From Oenanthe sinensis (taxonomy: Eukaryota; Streptophyta; Magnoliopsida; Apiales; Apiaceae): 64,000 nucleotides of DNA. The position numbers and the translations under genes were made by a program. This document shows, in pieces, positions 22,376 through 33,583 of this stretch. Each line of letters begins with the position of its first letter. Position 1 is the stretch's first letter. The notes beneath the pieces were generated by a model. The model searched no databases, was not told the DNA's origin, and saw only the letters and a list, made by a program, of their open reading frames with translations. The stretch is from NCBI GenBank assembly GCA_028671895.1, contig CM053800.1:17195886-17259885 (forward strand). Direction: 5' to 3'.

Positions 22376-24925
22376 ATGGCCGCCGCACACAGATTTAAGA
22401 TACCTCCTTTTGATGCACAACACTATGACGAATGGACCGGAAGAATGAAAGCCTACCTTGAATCAATAAACAAGGTATACTTGAGAATATTGGAAAACGG
22501 TCCATACATACCCATGAAAATTGAGCCAGAGCGAATGGAAGGAGGGATACTAATACCATCCCGGTCTGTTCCTAAAGAGGAAATGGAGTTTTCAGACGCA
22601 GATAAAGAATTGGTTGGTATGGATGCGTCGTTACGCAATGTCATAATTGAATCCCTAGACTCAGAGTACTACGTTCAGATAAAAGGATTAAAAACAGCTA
22701 AAGCCATGTGGGATAAACTGGCAGTAGTGATGGAGGGGACCGAGGAAGTTAGAGATAATCACAAGCGCATTCTGATATCTGAATATGAATCGTTCAGATG
22801 CGAGCGAGGAGAAAGTGTAGCGGATGTTTACAAACGTTACAGTAAATTGCTTATCGAGCTGAGTATAAGAGATAAAGTCTATCCACTGGCAGACTCAAAT
22901 ATCAAGTTTCTTTTAAATTTGCCTAAACATCTGGAACACAGGATCACTTCCATTCGAGAGTCAAGAAATTTAAACAATACTTCTCTCGAAAAGCTGTATG
23001 GTGTTTTGAAAACCTACGAGCTGGAGCAAGAACAAAATGACAGAAGAAGATCCTACAATAGTGGAGAATACAAAGCGGTAAGTGAATCTGGACTTGTAGC
23101 TGAAGAATCTACTGCAAAGGCACTTGCAGCTGTCTCATTGAAAACTGCTAATCCTGAAAGGGTGGTATTTGATATTGAAGATTCATCCGAAGAAAGTGAG
23201 GATGAATATTATACCCTTGAAGAGCTGGACAAATTGGAAGACAAGTCATATGCTTGTATTGCTCGAGAATTTGCTCATATCAGCTTCAGGAAGCCAAGAA
23301 AAGGTAAAGAACGATTTGGTAGTTCTTTCAGCCGAAGAAGCAGTAGCAGCAGCAGAGGTAGTAGTGTAAGTGGCCGGGGAAGTTACAGCGGTCGAGGTAG
23401 TACATCTAGTAGTGGCTACAGACCTAACCTGGTAGACAAGAACAAGTTTAGATGCTTTAACTGCAATGAATTGGGGCACTTTGCAACAGAGTGCAAGAAG
23501 CCAAAATACGTTCATCCCAAGGAATCCTATGCTGATCTGAAAAAGAAATATGACGCCTTGGTTAGCAAGCAACAGAAGGGAAGCCGGGCTTATGTTGTGA
23601 CTGAAGGAAAGGGTTGGGACGAGTCTGATGAAGATGAAGATCAGGAGCAATGTAACTTCGCTTTAATGGCAAGATCTTCAGAACAATCAGAGGTACCAAT
23701 TCTAACCGTAAATGAAATGTCTAATTCTGAGTATCAAAATGAATTAGCTGCCATGACTAAAGACATGTACAATCTCCAACTAAATCTAATCGCTGTTAAT
23801 GAGGAAAATGTTAAACTCTCCCTGAAGAATAGACTTCTCGAGGCCAAGGTAGAGGAATTAGAATCAGGAGAAAGTAAAGAAAGGCAGTTAATGAATCAGG
23901 TAGACGTTTTAGAACACAAGCTTAAGATTAGGGAAGACCTTAACGAAGAACTTAAGAATGAATTAGCTGAGCTTAAAATAACATGTCAATCTTTTAAAGA
24001 AGCCGCTAATAAAGTTTTCGTAGAAAGGGACATGTACATGAAACTGGCAGGCAAGAGTAAAAATGAAAAAGTAAACATAGGACTTGACTACACACAGAAA
24101 AAGAAAAATAGGGTTGCTGAGTTGTTAGAGCCAGTGTTAGTTAAAGAAGATGTGCCTGAGGTTCTAGTGAATGTTAGAAAACCTATCTTTAAGCAGTTTG
24201 AGCCTAGGACCATAGATCCTGTTGCTATTAAAATTGAACATGAGATTAAAATGGAAAAAGATTCAGAAGAAAAAGTAGTAGACCCTACAACTTCTAAGAG
24301 AGCGAGTAAGATTGCTTATGCTAAGAGAGGTGTAGGAACCAAGGAGGCTAAGACGGTGTCACATAAACAATGGGTAGCAGGGGCAGACCAAATAAAAAAA
24401 CCTGTAGAGGCAGTTAAATCTGAACCTGTATCTGTATCTACATCTACACAAGCTAGGAAGGCATGCTATATCTATAATCAAACTTATCATTTGTCTTACT
24501 ATTGCCCGTCCTATGTAGAGGAAGAAAAACCTGTTGGTTGTAATACCATGCCTGCAACTACTGCTTTGCCTAACATGTATGCAAATCATGCCAAATGCAA
24601 TAATCCTAATTGTATGCCATGTGCTGTAAACATCATGCATGCTTATTTTAATTTGATGAATACTGCTAGTGCATCTGTTGAACATAAATTTAGTAGTAGT
24701 AAGAAAAAGCATGCTGGGTCAAATACTAAGACTTCAAGTCCTCCTAAAGTTAGGAGTGACCAGTCTACTCCCAAACCTGACAAACCAGTCAAGGTTAACA
24801 AGGGAAAAGACAAAGTCAAGATGGATGCCCCTGATGACAACCAGACGAAGCCTTCTGTATCTGAAAAGAAAAAGAAAATTATTGATGCCGGGCCCAAACA
24901 TCATTGGGTTCCGAAGAATGCCTAA
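22376..24925 (+). CDS. gag: Sirevirus Gag polyprotein, intact, 849 codons, element 5
   Basis: Structural protein that assembles the virus-like particle in the cytoplasm and packages element RNA. Starts MAAAHRFKIPPFDAQHYDEW. Residues 1-230 are the copia Gag core (YDEWTGRMKAYL, AMWDKL, YESFRCERGES, FLLNLPKHLEHR). An acidic patch lies near 265-290 and a Ser/Arg/Gly-rich basic stretch near 310-350. The zinc knuckle CFNCNELGHFATEC is at residues 360-373 and intact. A predicted coiled coil spans roughly 430-570. A second cluster at 24464-24505 has lost one Cys (CYIYNQTYHLSYYC) and a third, CNNPNCMPC, is at 24596-24622. The protein is much longer than classical copia Gag because of the C-terminal half, which is typical of Sireviruses. 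It is the only full-length ORF for gag in the window. pol follows in the -1 frame. Confidence 0.95.
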   Translation: MAAAHRFKIPPFDAQHYDEWTGRMKAYLESINKVYLRILENGPYIPMKIEPERMEGGILIPSRSVPKEEMEFSDADKELVGMDASLRNVIIESLDSEYYVQIKGLKTAKAMWDKLAVVMEGTEEVRDNHKRILISEYESFRCERGESVADVYKRYSKLLIELSIRDKVYPLADSNIKFLLNLPKHLEHRITSIRESRNLNNTSLEKLYGVLKTYELEQEQNDRRRSYNSGEYKAVSESGLVAEESTAKALAAVSLKTANPERVVFDIEDSSEESEDEYYTLEELDKLEDKSYACIAREFAHISFRKPRKGKERFGSSFSRRSSSSSRGSSVSGRGSYSGRGSTSSSGYRPNLVDKNKFRCFNCNELGHFATECKKPKYVHPKESYADLKKKYDALVSKQQKGSRAYVVTEGKGWDESDEDEDQEQCNFALMARSSEQSEVPILTVNEMSNSEYQNELAAMTKDMYNLQLNLIAVNEENVKLSLKNRLLEAKVEELESGESKERQLMNQVDVLEHKLKIREDLNEELKNELAELKITCQSFKEAANKVFVERDMYMKLAGKSKNEKVNIGLDYTQKKKNRVAELLEPVLVKEDVPEVLVNVRKPIFKQFEPRTIDPVAIKIEHEIKMEKDSEEKVVDPTTSKRASKIAYAKRGVGTKEAKTVSHKQWVAGADQIKKPVEAVKSEPVSVSTSTQARKACYIYNQTYHLSYYCPSYVEEEKPVGCNTMPATTALPNMYANHAKCNNPNCMPCAVNIMHAYFNLMNTASASVEHKFSSSKKKHAGSNTKTSSPPKVRSDQSTPKPDKPVKVNKGKDKVKMDAPDDNQTKPSVSEKKKKIIDAGPKHHWVPKNA

Positions 24926-27900
24926 CCTTTCTGGATTTGCAGGGCAGTGAACAGGAAAAGAGTAAAGTCATATGGGTGCTGGACAGTGGAGCATCAAGGC
25001 ATATGACCGGCAATAAGTCCCTGCTAACAGATTTGGTGTTGAGAGCCGGCTCTATGGTTACTTTTGGAGATAACAGCAAAGGTTACACCCGGGGATATGG
25101 CAAGATTGTTTGTGGAAATGTTATCATTGAGGACGTGTCTTTTGTGTAAGGATTGCGACATAATCTTCTCAGCGTTAGTCAGTTCACCGACAGGGGTTTT
25201 GACGTCGACTTCGGGAAGCATGACTGTTCGATTCGAAGCAAAAAGGACGGAAGCCTTGCTCTCAAAGGAGTAAGGAAGTCAAATTTATTCATAGCCGACA
25301 TGAATTCTGCTGATCAGTCTGAAGTCACGTGTTTCTACAGCAAGGCTTCTGCTGATGAAAGTTGGCTATGGCATAAAAGATTATCTCACCTGAACTTTAA
25401 AGCAATGAATAATCTCGTAAGGAGAGAGTTGGTGAGAGGGCTGCCGCAGATGGAGTTTACTCCAGATGGACTCTGCGAAGCATGTGAGATGGGAAAATCG
25501 AAAAGAGCCTCGCATAAGGATAAGCAAGTAAATAGCATTACCGAGCCCCTACAACTTCTTCACATGGATTTGTTTGGACCCGTTAATGTTATGTCAATGT
25601 CAAGGAAAAGATACGCGCTAGTGATTGTCGATGACTTTTCCAAATACACATGGGTGATGTTTGTGACGTCGAAAGATGAAGTGCCACATGAGATCATTAG
25701 GCATGTACTGGTCATTGAAAACGTAGAAAGTCTGACTGTGAAGACTATCCGATCCGACAACGGGACATAATTCAAGAACTCAGTGTTAATGGATTTCTGC
25801 ATATCTAAAGGGATCAGACGACAGTATTCAGCACCGAGAACACCGCAACAGAATGGGGTAGTTGAACGAAAGAATAGGACATTGGTTGAAGCAGCCAGGA
25901 CAATGCTGTATGAGTCAAAACTTCCTCTGTATTTTTGGGCTGAAGCAGTTAGCGCGGCTTGTTATACACAGAACAGAACCCTGATTACAAAGGACTACAA
26001 TGAGACACCGTATTATCTGATGAATAAACAAAAACCATCTATCAAGTACTTTCACGTGTTTGGTGCCAAATGTTTTGTGTTAAGAGACAATGCACAACTT
26101 GGAAAGTCTGATGCCAAAGCAGATGAAGGGGTTTTCGTTGGATATTCTCTTGAAGTAGTAGCAGCGTACAGGGTGTTTGTGCTTAATGATCGAAAGGTGG
26201 TTGAAAGCCTTAATGTCACATTTGACGACTCAAAGCTCCCTTTTATACTAAAGAAAGACAGTGAGCCCACTTCTCTAAGATTTGAAAATATGGATATTGA
26301 TGAAGTGGATACAGTACCTGAGTCTGTAGTGCAGGGTAGTGATCCAATGAGAAATAATGTAATTAATCAAGAGTCTAGTGTTTCGCCTATGCAAACCACT
26401 AGGGCTGAGGGATCACCTTCCGTTAGACCTGGTACTAACTCAGGGGGAGCAGCTCACTCAGGGGGAGCTAGTGCTAGCTCAGGGGGAGCTAGTGGAAGTG
26501 ATTCTAGAATAAGTCACACTCACTTGCAAGATCAAGCTGAGTCATCAAGAACATTTGCTAAGGATCGTACTTGGAACAAGGACCATCCGTTTGAGCTAAT
26601 CATTGGTGACCCAGATGCCGGAGTGACTACTAGAAGAAAAGCTAGAACTGAAATTGCCACCGAGAATGAATGTCTATACTCAGTGTTCCTTTCTCAATTG
26701 GAACCTAAAGTGGTGGAAGAAGCCCTAGATGACGCTGATTGGGTGATTGCTATGCAAGAAGAACTCAATCAGTTTGAAAGGCAGAAGGTGTGGAAGCTGG
26801 TACCCAGACCAAAGAATAGATCTGTTGTTGGAACAAAATGGGTATTCAGAAACAAGCTGGATGAAAACGGACTTGTAACACGAAATAAAGCTCGCCTAGT
26901 TGCTAAGGGTTATACTCAAAAAGAAGGAATTGATTATGATGAAACCTATGCACCAGTAGCAAGGCTAGAGGCCGTAAGGATGTTCTTAGCATTCGCAGCG
27001 TATCATGGTTTTAAAGTCTATCAGATGGATGTTAAGAGTGCATTCTTAAACGGTGAACTGGATGAAGAAGTGTATGTTGATCAACCTCCCGGGTTTGTCG
27101 ACAATAAATACTGTGATTATGTTTATCGTCTCTTCAAATCAGAGTATGGCCTTAAGCAGTCTCCGCGGAAGTGGTATGAAACTCTGTCAGACTTCTTGCT
27201 AGAAAGTGGTTTCATCAGAGGAGTAATCGACAAGACGCTTTTCTACAAGAAATGCAAAGATGATCTAATAATGGTGCAAGTGTATGTGGATGAAATTATC
27301 TTTGGGTCTGCAAATGAGAAGCTGTGTGCTAAATTTGCAAAGTTAATGCAATCGAAGTATGAGATGAGCATGATGGGAGGCTGACATTCTTTCTGGGTAT
27401 TCAAGTTAGTCAGAAGAAGGACGAGTTATTTATCTGCCAGACCAAGTATATTCATGATCTATTGAAGAAGTATGGTCTCGAAGATGTATCACAAGCTAAG
27501 ACTCCTATGGCAACAGCCACGAAGCTTGACGAGGATAAAGCGGGAAAACCTGTAGACATCTCAAGCTATCGAGGTATGATCGGCTCACTTTTGTATTTAA
27601 CTGCTAGCAGACCTGATATTATGTTCTCCACATGCTTATGTGCAAGGTTCCAAGCGGATCCCAGAGAGTCACATCTTATAGCCGTAAAGCGTATTTTTAG
27701 GTATCTCAAGGGAACATCAAATCTCGGGATTTGGTACCCAAGAAATACAGGGTTTAATCTTGTTGGCTATTCGGATTCAGATTACGCAGGTTGTAGAATA
27801 GATAGAAAGAGCACTTCAGGAAGCTGTCAGTTCCTTGGAAGAAGGTTGGTGTCTTGGCAAAGCAAGAAATAACACACAGTATCAACCTCGACAGCTGAAG

Positions 27901-28226
27901 CAGAATATATTGTTGCTGGAAGCTGTGTGGCCCAAATACTGTGGATGAAGAACCAACTCAAGGACTACGGTGTGGAAGTATCTAAGATTCCTATCATGTG
28001 TGACAACACAAGTGCTATTGCAATGACCAACAATCCTGTGGATCACTCAAGGACTAAGCATATTGATATAAGGTATTATTTTATTAGAGAGCATGTAGAA
28101 AATGGAACTGTAGAGTTGCATTTTGTGTCTACTGAACGTCAAATAGCAGATATATTCACTAAACCTCTAGACGAATCAACATTTTCTAGATTGGTTGGTG
28201 AATTGGGGATGCTTAACACTTGTTAG
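24904..28226 (+). pseudogene. pol: Sirevirus pol (PR-IN-RT-RNase H), lightly broken, element 5
   Basis: Protease: VLDSGASRHMTG near 24976-25011. HHCC: HKRLSHLNFK..CEACEMGK (25371-25497). Integrase: HMDLFG near 25561, SDNGT near 25755 and PQQNGVVERKN near 25846-25878, so the D-D-E residues are kept. RT at about 26740-27380 has YVDE instead of YVDD at 27283-27294. RNase H follows with YSDSDYAGC, TAEAEYI, CDNTSAIA and DIFTKPLDESTF. Breaks are TAA at 25147 and 25768 (both where relatives have Glu), a one-base frameshift near 27380, and TAA at 27870 (Gln in relatives). pol lies -1 relative to gag with a 22-base overlap. The few breaks fit a young element that could move only with help from another copy. 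Confidence 0.93.
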
Positions 28227-28591
28227 TTTTGCTACCTATATGTTATAATTCAGTTTGTGTACATATTGTTGTGGAACATGAATATTCATAATTAATAATG
28301 TGTACTTAATCTCAAAGATATTTGTGTTGCATGCAAAAAAAAAAAAAGGTGAGTTAGAAAGTTTCATGACATTAATCTTATGATGATCTGTGTATCAATA
28401 TGATTAATGTCTAATAATGTGATAGGATTTAATGCTAGACTTAATTTTGTAATGCATGATTTATTTGCTAAATTCCCTGTCATTTCAAAATTGTAAGTTT
28501 TGAAAATGGTGTGAAAATTTGTGGTGAAATCTTGTGAATTTTACATATAAATGTTTAATTCACATAATTTCATTAAAATTTTCTAAGGCAA

Positions 28592-28843
28592 ATCTCGATC
28601 TGTTTCTGGATCGAGATCGAGATTGACTTGCAGGATATGCTTAAAAAGTTTAAGGTAAATCTCGATCTGTCCTCATCGAGATCGACATCAAGATCGACAT
28701 CGAGATGTAGATCGAGATGTAGATCGAGATCGACATCAAGATCGACATCGAGATGTAGATCGAGATCGACATCAAGATCGACATCAAGATGTAGATCGAG
28801 ATCGACATCGAGATGCGGATCGCGATGGGTATCTCGAGATCGA
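28592..28843. repeat. GATCGAGAT array, element 5 spacer
   Basis: The same motif as in the LTRs of this element: ATCTCGATC then many GATCGAGAT / GATCGACATC units, partly as a higher-order repeat containing GATCGACATCAAGATCGACA. An inverted pair at 28592-28622 (ATCTCGATC..GATCGAGAT) can form a hairpin. Confidence 0.93.
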
Positions 28844-28889
28844 AATATGAATAGTCTTTTCAGTTACTTTCTTGTTAGGCGTGCAAGTG

Positions 28890-28945
28890 TATAATATAGC
28901 ATTATATAGACTGTTCATTATTTTAAAACATTCTCTCTCTCACTA
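28890..28945 (+). promoter_or_regulatory. Putative internal promoter of the element 5 aORF
   Basis: ATTATATAGA at 28901-28910 lies about 60 bases after the array and about 20 bases before the pyrimidine patch CATTCTCTCTCTCAC (28929-28943). The aORF start is about 640 bases further on. Inferred from layout only. Confidence 0.45.
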
Positions 28946-29393
28946 GTTCAAAAAGCTGAAGCTAATACACACGCATATACATACATTCACAGCATCCTCT
29001 CCCCTGCTATAACATCAAGTTTTTCTTGTGATTTTCTTAAACAAAAATCACTAACTGTTACGTGAAAAACATTAATCACTAAAACAAAACTCTGCCAAAC
29101 TTTTGTTTAAAGTAAACTGTTGAACTTTTTGCGCATATTCTACGTCATTTCTTAACATTAGTGTTCTTGCAAATCGTTGTTCAGTTCTCCTGTTATTCGA
29201 GTGAGTTTGTTTTTATTGATTTCGTGTCTTCGTGTTTTTCAATTTTTTTGTGTTCTTAAGTGGCATAGTTGTGTGTCTTACTGTTCAATCCATAAAGTAC
29301 CAAGTAACCGCCCTGTTTTGTGTCTTTACGAAATATTCGTTTTTTCTTTAACAAAACGATTGTTCACTTTAATTTCCTAAGCTAAACAGTCAA

Positions 29394-29455
29394 TCATTAG
29401 TGGGGAGTTAAGTGATCATTAGTGGGGAGTTAAGTGGTCATTAGTGGGGAGTTTT
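29394..29455. repeat. Triple 22-bp repeat in the aORF leader, element 5
   Basis: Units TCATTAGTGGGGAGTTAAGT start at 29394, 29416 and 29438; the last is incomplete. Confidence 0.92.
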
Positions 29456-29580
29456 AATTACGTGGGTAAATAGTGGGGTTCGTGTACGTTTCTTTTTATG
29501 TTTAAATTTAGAGCTTGTTCTCTACAATTCCCATTGCAAAATCTTTACAAAACATTTCTCTTCTCAAACACAAATCTCAA

Positions 29581-32500
29581 ATGGCCAACCCAAATTTCAC
29601 AATTCCCAAAACCAACTTTGTTAATCTCTCTGCTGATCGAGCAACTGGTAGATTCATTCACTACCAGTTCTAGATTGAGTCCCTTAACAACACATCCATG
29701 ATAAGTCATGCCTTAACCACCTCCCCCATCCTGAATGTCGAAGCCCTTCAAGCTGCTTACTCAACATTAGAGATTCAGGGTGGTAAAGCAAATCCAACCG
29801 GCTTATCCTTCACTATCGGTGGTGCAAAATATGAGGTCAGTCTGCAGAAGTTCAATGAGATTCTTGGGCTTCCTTCAGAAAATTTTGTTCTGGAACCCAC
29901 TATAGAAGAAATGTTGCAATTATTCACGGATATAGGTTGTCGCCCTCCCACGGGTCCTATCAAGGTAACAAAGGTTCACACAGGTATGTTAGCAGCCGAG
30001 TGGGATTATGTAGTTCAGGCCATTCAACGCTGCATGTTCCCAAAGGACAAAGACTACCGGCCAATGAACAACAGCTGTCGAGTAATTCTATATGGAGTGG
30101 CAAATAACAGGAGAGTGAATGTGGGCAAACATCTGTTGATTCAGTTGCTTGAGAGGTGGGCACTGGAAAAGAATGCATCTCGGAATTCGGAAGATGGACC
30201 AGTCAAATGTTGGATGCCAAGATTCCTTCAGATGGTTCTGGATGACGTTCTTTCAGAGGAGCACAGAAGAATATTTCAAGGCTCTGAAAGGATGGCATGT
30301 TTTGATATGACCTTAAAGAGTATCTCCACCATGGAAACCCAACAAAAGTCCAGACTTTTTGAGTTGCGCCTGACTCCTTACTTCCAGGATCTGCAAGATG
30401 AGTATGCTCGGGCGCACGCTTCTCAGTTTACTGCAGTAGAAGCGGAAGGTAGTGGCAACGAAGCTGCTGGTAGAGATCAAGTGTCTGGCAATTTGGGAGA
30501 AGCAGGTGTGGAAGTTGAAATTGTTGAAGCAAATGTTGCAGAAGCTGGAGCTGACAAGGATGAAGATCTTCTGAGTCAGGTACCTATTTTTGCTGATCTT
30601 GATCAAATTTCAATTCAACCAACCCCTGTTTTCTACAGCCGTGGGCCTGAAAACCCCCAGGCTCTATCCCAGGCTGCAAGCCCTTCTGTTCATAAACATT
30701 CAGCCAGCCCTAAAACTGGTGATAAAAGGAAGGCAAGCCCATCTAAGTCGAGTGAATCGAGTGGAGGGAGTGTAGGAGTTGAGAGAGTAGTAAAATCAGT
30801 AGCTCTGCCACCCTCAAAGAAGCAAAAGATGGATTCTATCCCAGTGGCAACTGCGCAACCTGTTAGGGATAGTTCACCTCTCACAGCCACCACACCTCAC
30901 ATTGGTGGCTCACCTCTCCTAAATATTCCAACACATTCGCACTCGCCTAGGCATGTTGGTGAGAGTCACGGAGGGGGTTCATCTCAACAGCCAATAGGAG
31001 CTGACCCTACCTCCCCTGAGTTGTCCGCTCAGGGCTCTTTGAGCAATTTCTCGGAAGGGGAATGGCAAACTGAGACTAGCACTTCTGATGCTAGAATCTC
31101 AGGAAGTTTATATGAGGAAGAGTCTGTCGAATCCAGCACGGATGACTCTTCCCCATCTAAATCAGAAAACAAGTTGCTCGCAGAGCAACGACATCTGGTG
31201 ACTGGTGGGTCTACGCCTCCAGAACAGCCCAGCGAACCAGAAAAGGTTCTTGGTGAACAAGGGGATGACATGGTCATAACGCCATCTCCTAACATAGACA
31301 CAACGTTTAAAGGTTCAGTCTCACTAACCGATATCGCCGACCAACTCACCGCTAGTCCCCAGCGACTAGTGGATGAGGCTCTAGTTCTGTTAGGTTCTAA
31401 ACACGAGGGAGAGATAGGGAGAGTAGATCCCTTCTCTTTAGGGATCTTGAGTGAAACAGAACTCGGCGAGAGTAAACAGTTTAACCCAAGCCAAACACCG
31501 TCCCTTACATTGCAGGATCTACTGAAGAAGGTGGAAGTTTTGGAGGCTGGTGTTGCTGGTGTTACTGCTGCTGTCTCTTCCCACTCTGGAAGATTGGAGG
31601 TTGGAGCACAGTTCATGGAGAACCTGATTGCCGTTCAAAATCAGTTGATTGACAAGATAAACAATCTTGGATTGGTACAGGTGGAGGTTGGGCGGTCAGT
31701 AGATGATGTCACTCATGTCATGTCTCAAGTCTGGATGAAGCTAAATGAATTACTTGATGCTGTCTTTGGACGTAACAAGGCTGGACCTGGTCCTTCAACC
31801 GGTGGTGGTGGTGACGATAACAATGATGATGATGCTCCTGATGAGGATAACCCACCTAAGGGGGAGAAGGAGGATCAGGGTCTGAAAAAGCTGACTAGTA
31901 AGGGTCCGGTGATCGAGTCCTCAAACAAATCTGGTGAAAAGGTGGAGGAGGCTCAACCGGCTCTTAAAGACAAAGGCAAGCAGAAGATGGTAGTTGAAGA
32001 AGCAGGAGCTGAGAAAGAAACACCTCTCGTCGATGTATTTATGGGAGACTTTATTGAAGATTCTGATGATGATGAGATGGATGTAGAAGCCTTAGTGGCA
32101 AGGAGGTCGAGACTCGAGCAACGGGCAAGAGAGTGGGAACAAGAAAGAGGTCTAAATCTTGGCGGATCTGTTGCAGGTGATGCAGGAGACCACTCGGTTG
32201 CTGACGAGCATGTGCCGGAAGAAGAAGTTGATGAAGTAGCGAAAGAAGCGGAGATGCAAGAAGAGATTTTCAGGGAAGCCAGAAAAAGAGTGAATGAAGA
32301 AGTGCTTCAAGGAATCGTGGAAAAGGAACTAATGGCAAAAGAGAAGAGAGTGGCTCAGAAAACTCAGCATGAGTATGAAATGGAAAAGATCAAAGATCCT
32401 AAGGTCCAGGCTGACATAAAGAAGGAAGGTCCCGAGTGGGACAAGGCAAGAGAAGCCTTAGCTGGACCAAGAGCCTATGCTCCTGACTCAGAAAGATTGA

Positions 32501-33583
32501 GTTTCCTTCTCCACAAGCTAAAAAATCTAAACCCTGGGCTTCTGAACTATCTAAATTGTATAAGACAGGGATGCACCTCTGTTCAAGTTATATTCAAGGA
32601 GAAGGCATGGAGTCTGATGATTACTTGGGCACCTATAACAAGAATCGAGCCGTGTATGGTTGATGAAGCATTCTTCCATGAAAGGGGTGCTAGTGAACTG
32701 GTAGAATATGCTCACAAGGTAGACACCTCTGTCAAGACTGGAGTGCTGTTTAAAGAGAAACTATTGAAGATGGCTGAAGACAGAGGGATTGACATTATTC
32801 TAAATCCCTATCAGATCAGATATGTCCATGACAAGGTCTTGAGGATTGTAAATCTGCATGACTCGAAACTGATTCCGAACGTAAATGTACTGAAGACTAT
32901 GCATTCGAGCAGCAAGAAGAGGCAATAAAAGAGTATGTGCAGAGATACGGAGATCCGAGAGTGACATTCCTGAAGAAGGAGAAATAAGGGAGGAAGCTAG
33001 TGCAGTGGTTGGTGCAAATATCAAGTTTGTCAAAAGCAAAGTTGAGAATGAAAATGATCTGCTGATCTACACAGACAAGCATCAGGTGGAAACCGTCATT
33101 GAAATCAAGTACGACATCTTTGCAGAACACAGTCATGAAACACTGTGTATCATAAGGGAATTGATTGATGAAATGGATGATGTTGACGAGTTTGATCAGG
33201 ATTATCTAAGGGTCACATTTGATAACTTCTGTAAGAGAAGACAACAGCTAGACATTCAGAGGCTACATCAATGCACCACTGCTATTGTCATTGGATACCC
33301 TAAGCAGCTGGTCATAAGGAAGAAAGGTGAAAAGGGGTATCCTGACAAAGTCACCAAGCTGAGATTTGAAGACATTCCCACGAAGCTTACCACTCGCAGC
33401 ATGGTTGAAAGATGGTTGAGGTTGTTTCGAGATTATAAGATCAGAAATCATGTGGAAGTAGAAAGACTTAATCTTCTCAAGAAAAGAATGGATGAAGTCT
33501 GCAACCCTGAGTTCATGAAGAAAAAAAAGGCAGCCAAGAAGAAAGCTCGTGAGGAAGAGGAGCGCAAGAAATCGAGATTTTAA
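29581..33583 (+). pseudogene. Additional ORF (aORF) after pol, about 1,330 codons, element 5
   Basis: The likely start is MANPNFTIPKTNF at 29581, in frame with the long open stretch but separated from it by a TAG at 29671-29673. 29698-32928 is then open for 1,076 codons. Frame changes near 32893 and 32985 separate a last 192-codon part (33005-33583) ending in a Lys/Arg-rich tail. N-terminal about 230 residues: globular domain shared with the aORFs of elements 2, 4 and 7 (ALTTSPILN..FTIGGAKYEVSL..FNEILGLP, later YGVANNRRVNVGKHL). Middle (about residues 280-700): Ser/Pro/Glu-rich and disordered, with basic patches such as KKQK. After that comes a Glu/Lys helical region. No signal peptide or membrane segment is evident, so it does not look like an envelope glycoprotein. 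Function unknown. A polypurine tract and LTR follow within 460 bases. Confidence 0.85.

Larger units (their letters stand above)
28227..29580 (+). other. Pol-aORF spacer of element 5
   Basis: About 1.35 kb without a gene. It contains an A13 run near 28337, the GATCGAGAT array (28592-28843), a TATA-like box with CT patch (28890-28945), and a 22-bp triple repeat (29394-29455) shortly before the aORF start. Confidence 0.8.

Noticed and set aside
28628..28894. 88-codon frame rich in Ser-Arg (SRSTSRCRSR)
   Set aside because: It is only a translation of the GATCGAGAT array, has no ATG, and changes with array length. Treated as repeat.
29177..29380. 67-codon frame upstream of the element 5 aORF with hydrophobic start
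   Set aside because: Starts at a non-ATG codon or late ATG in a T-rich leader; no homologous frame in the other elements.
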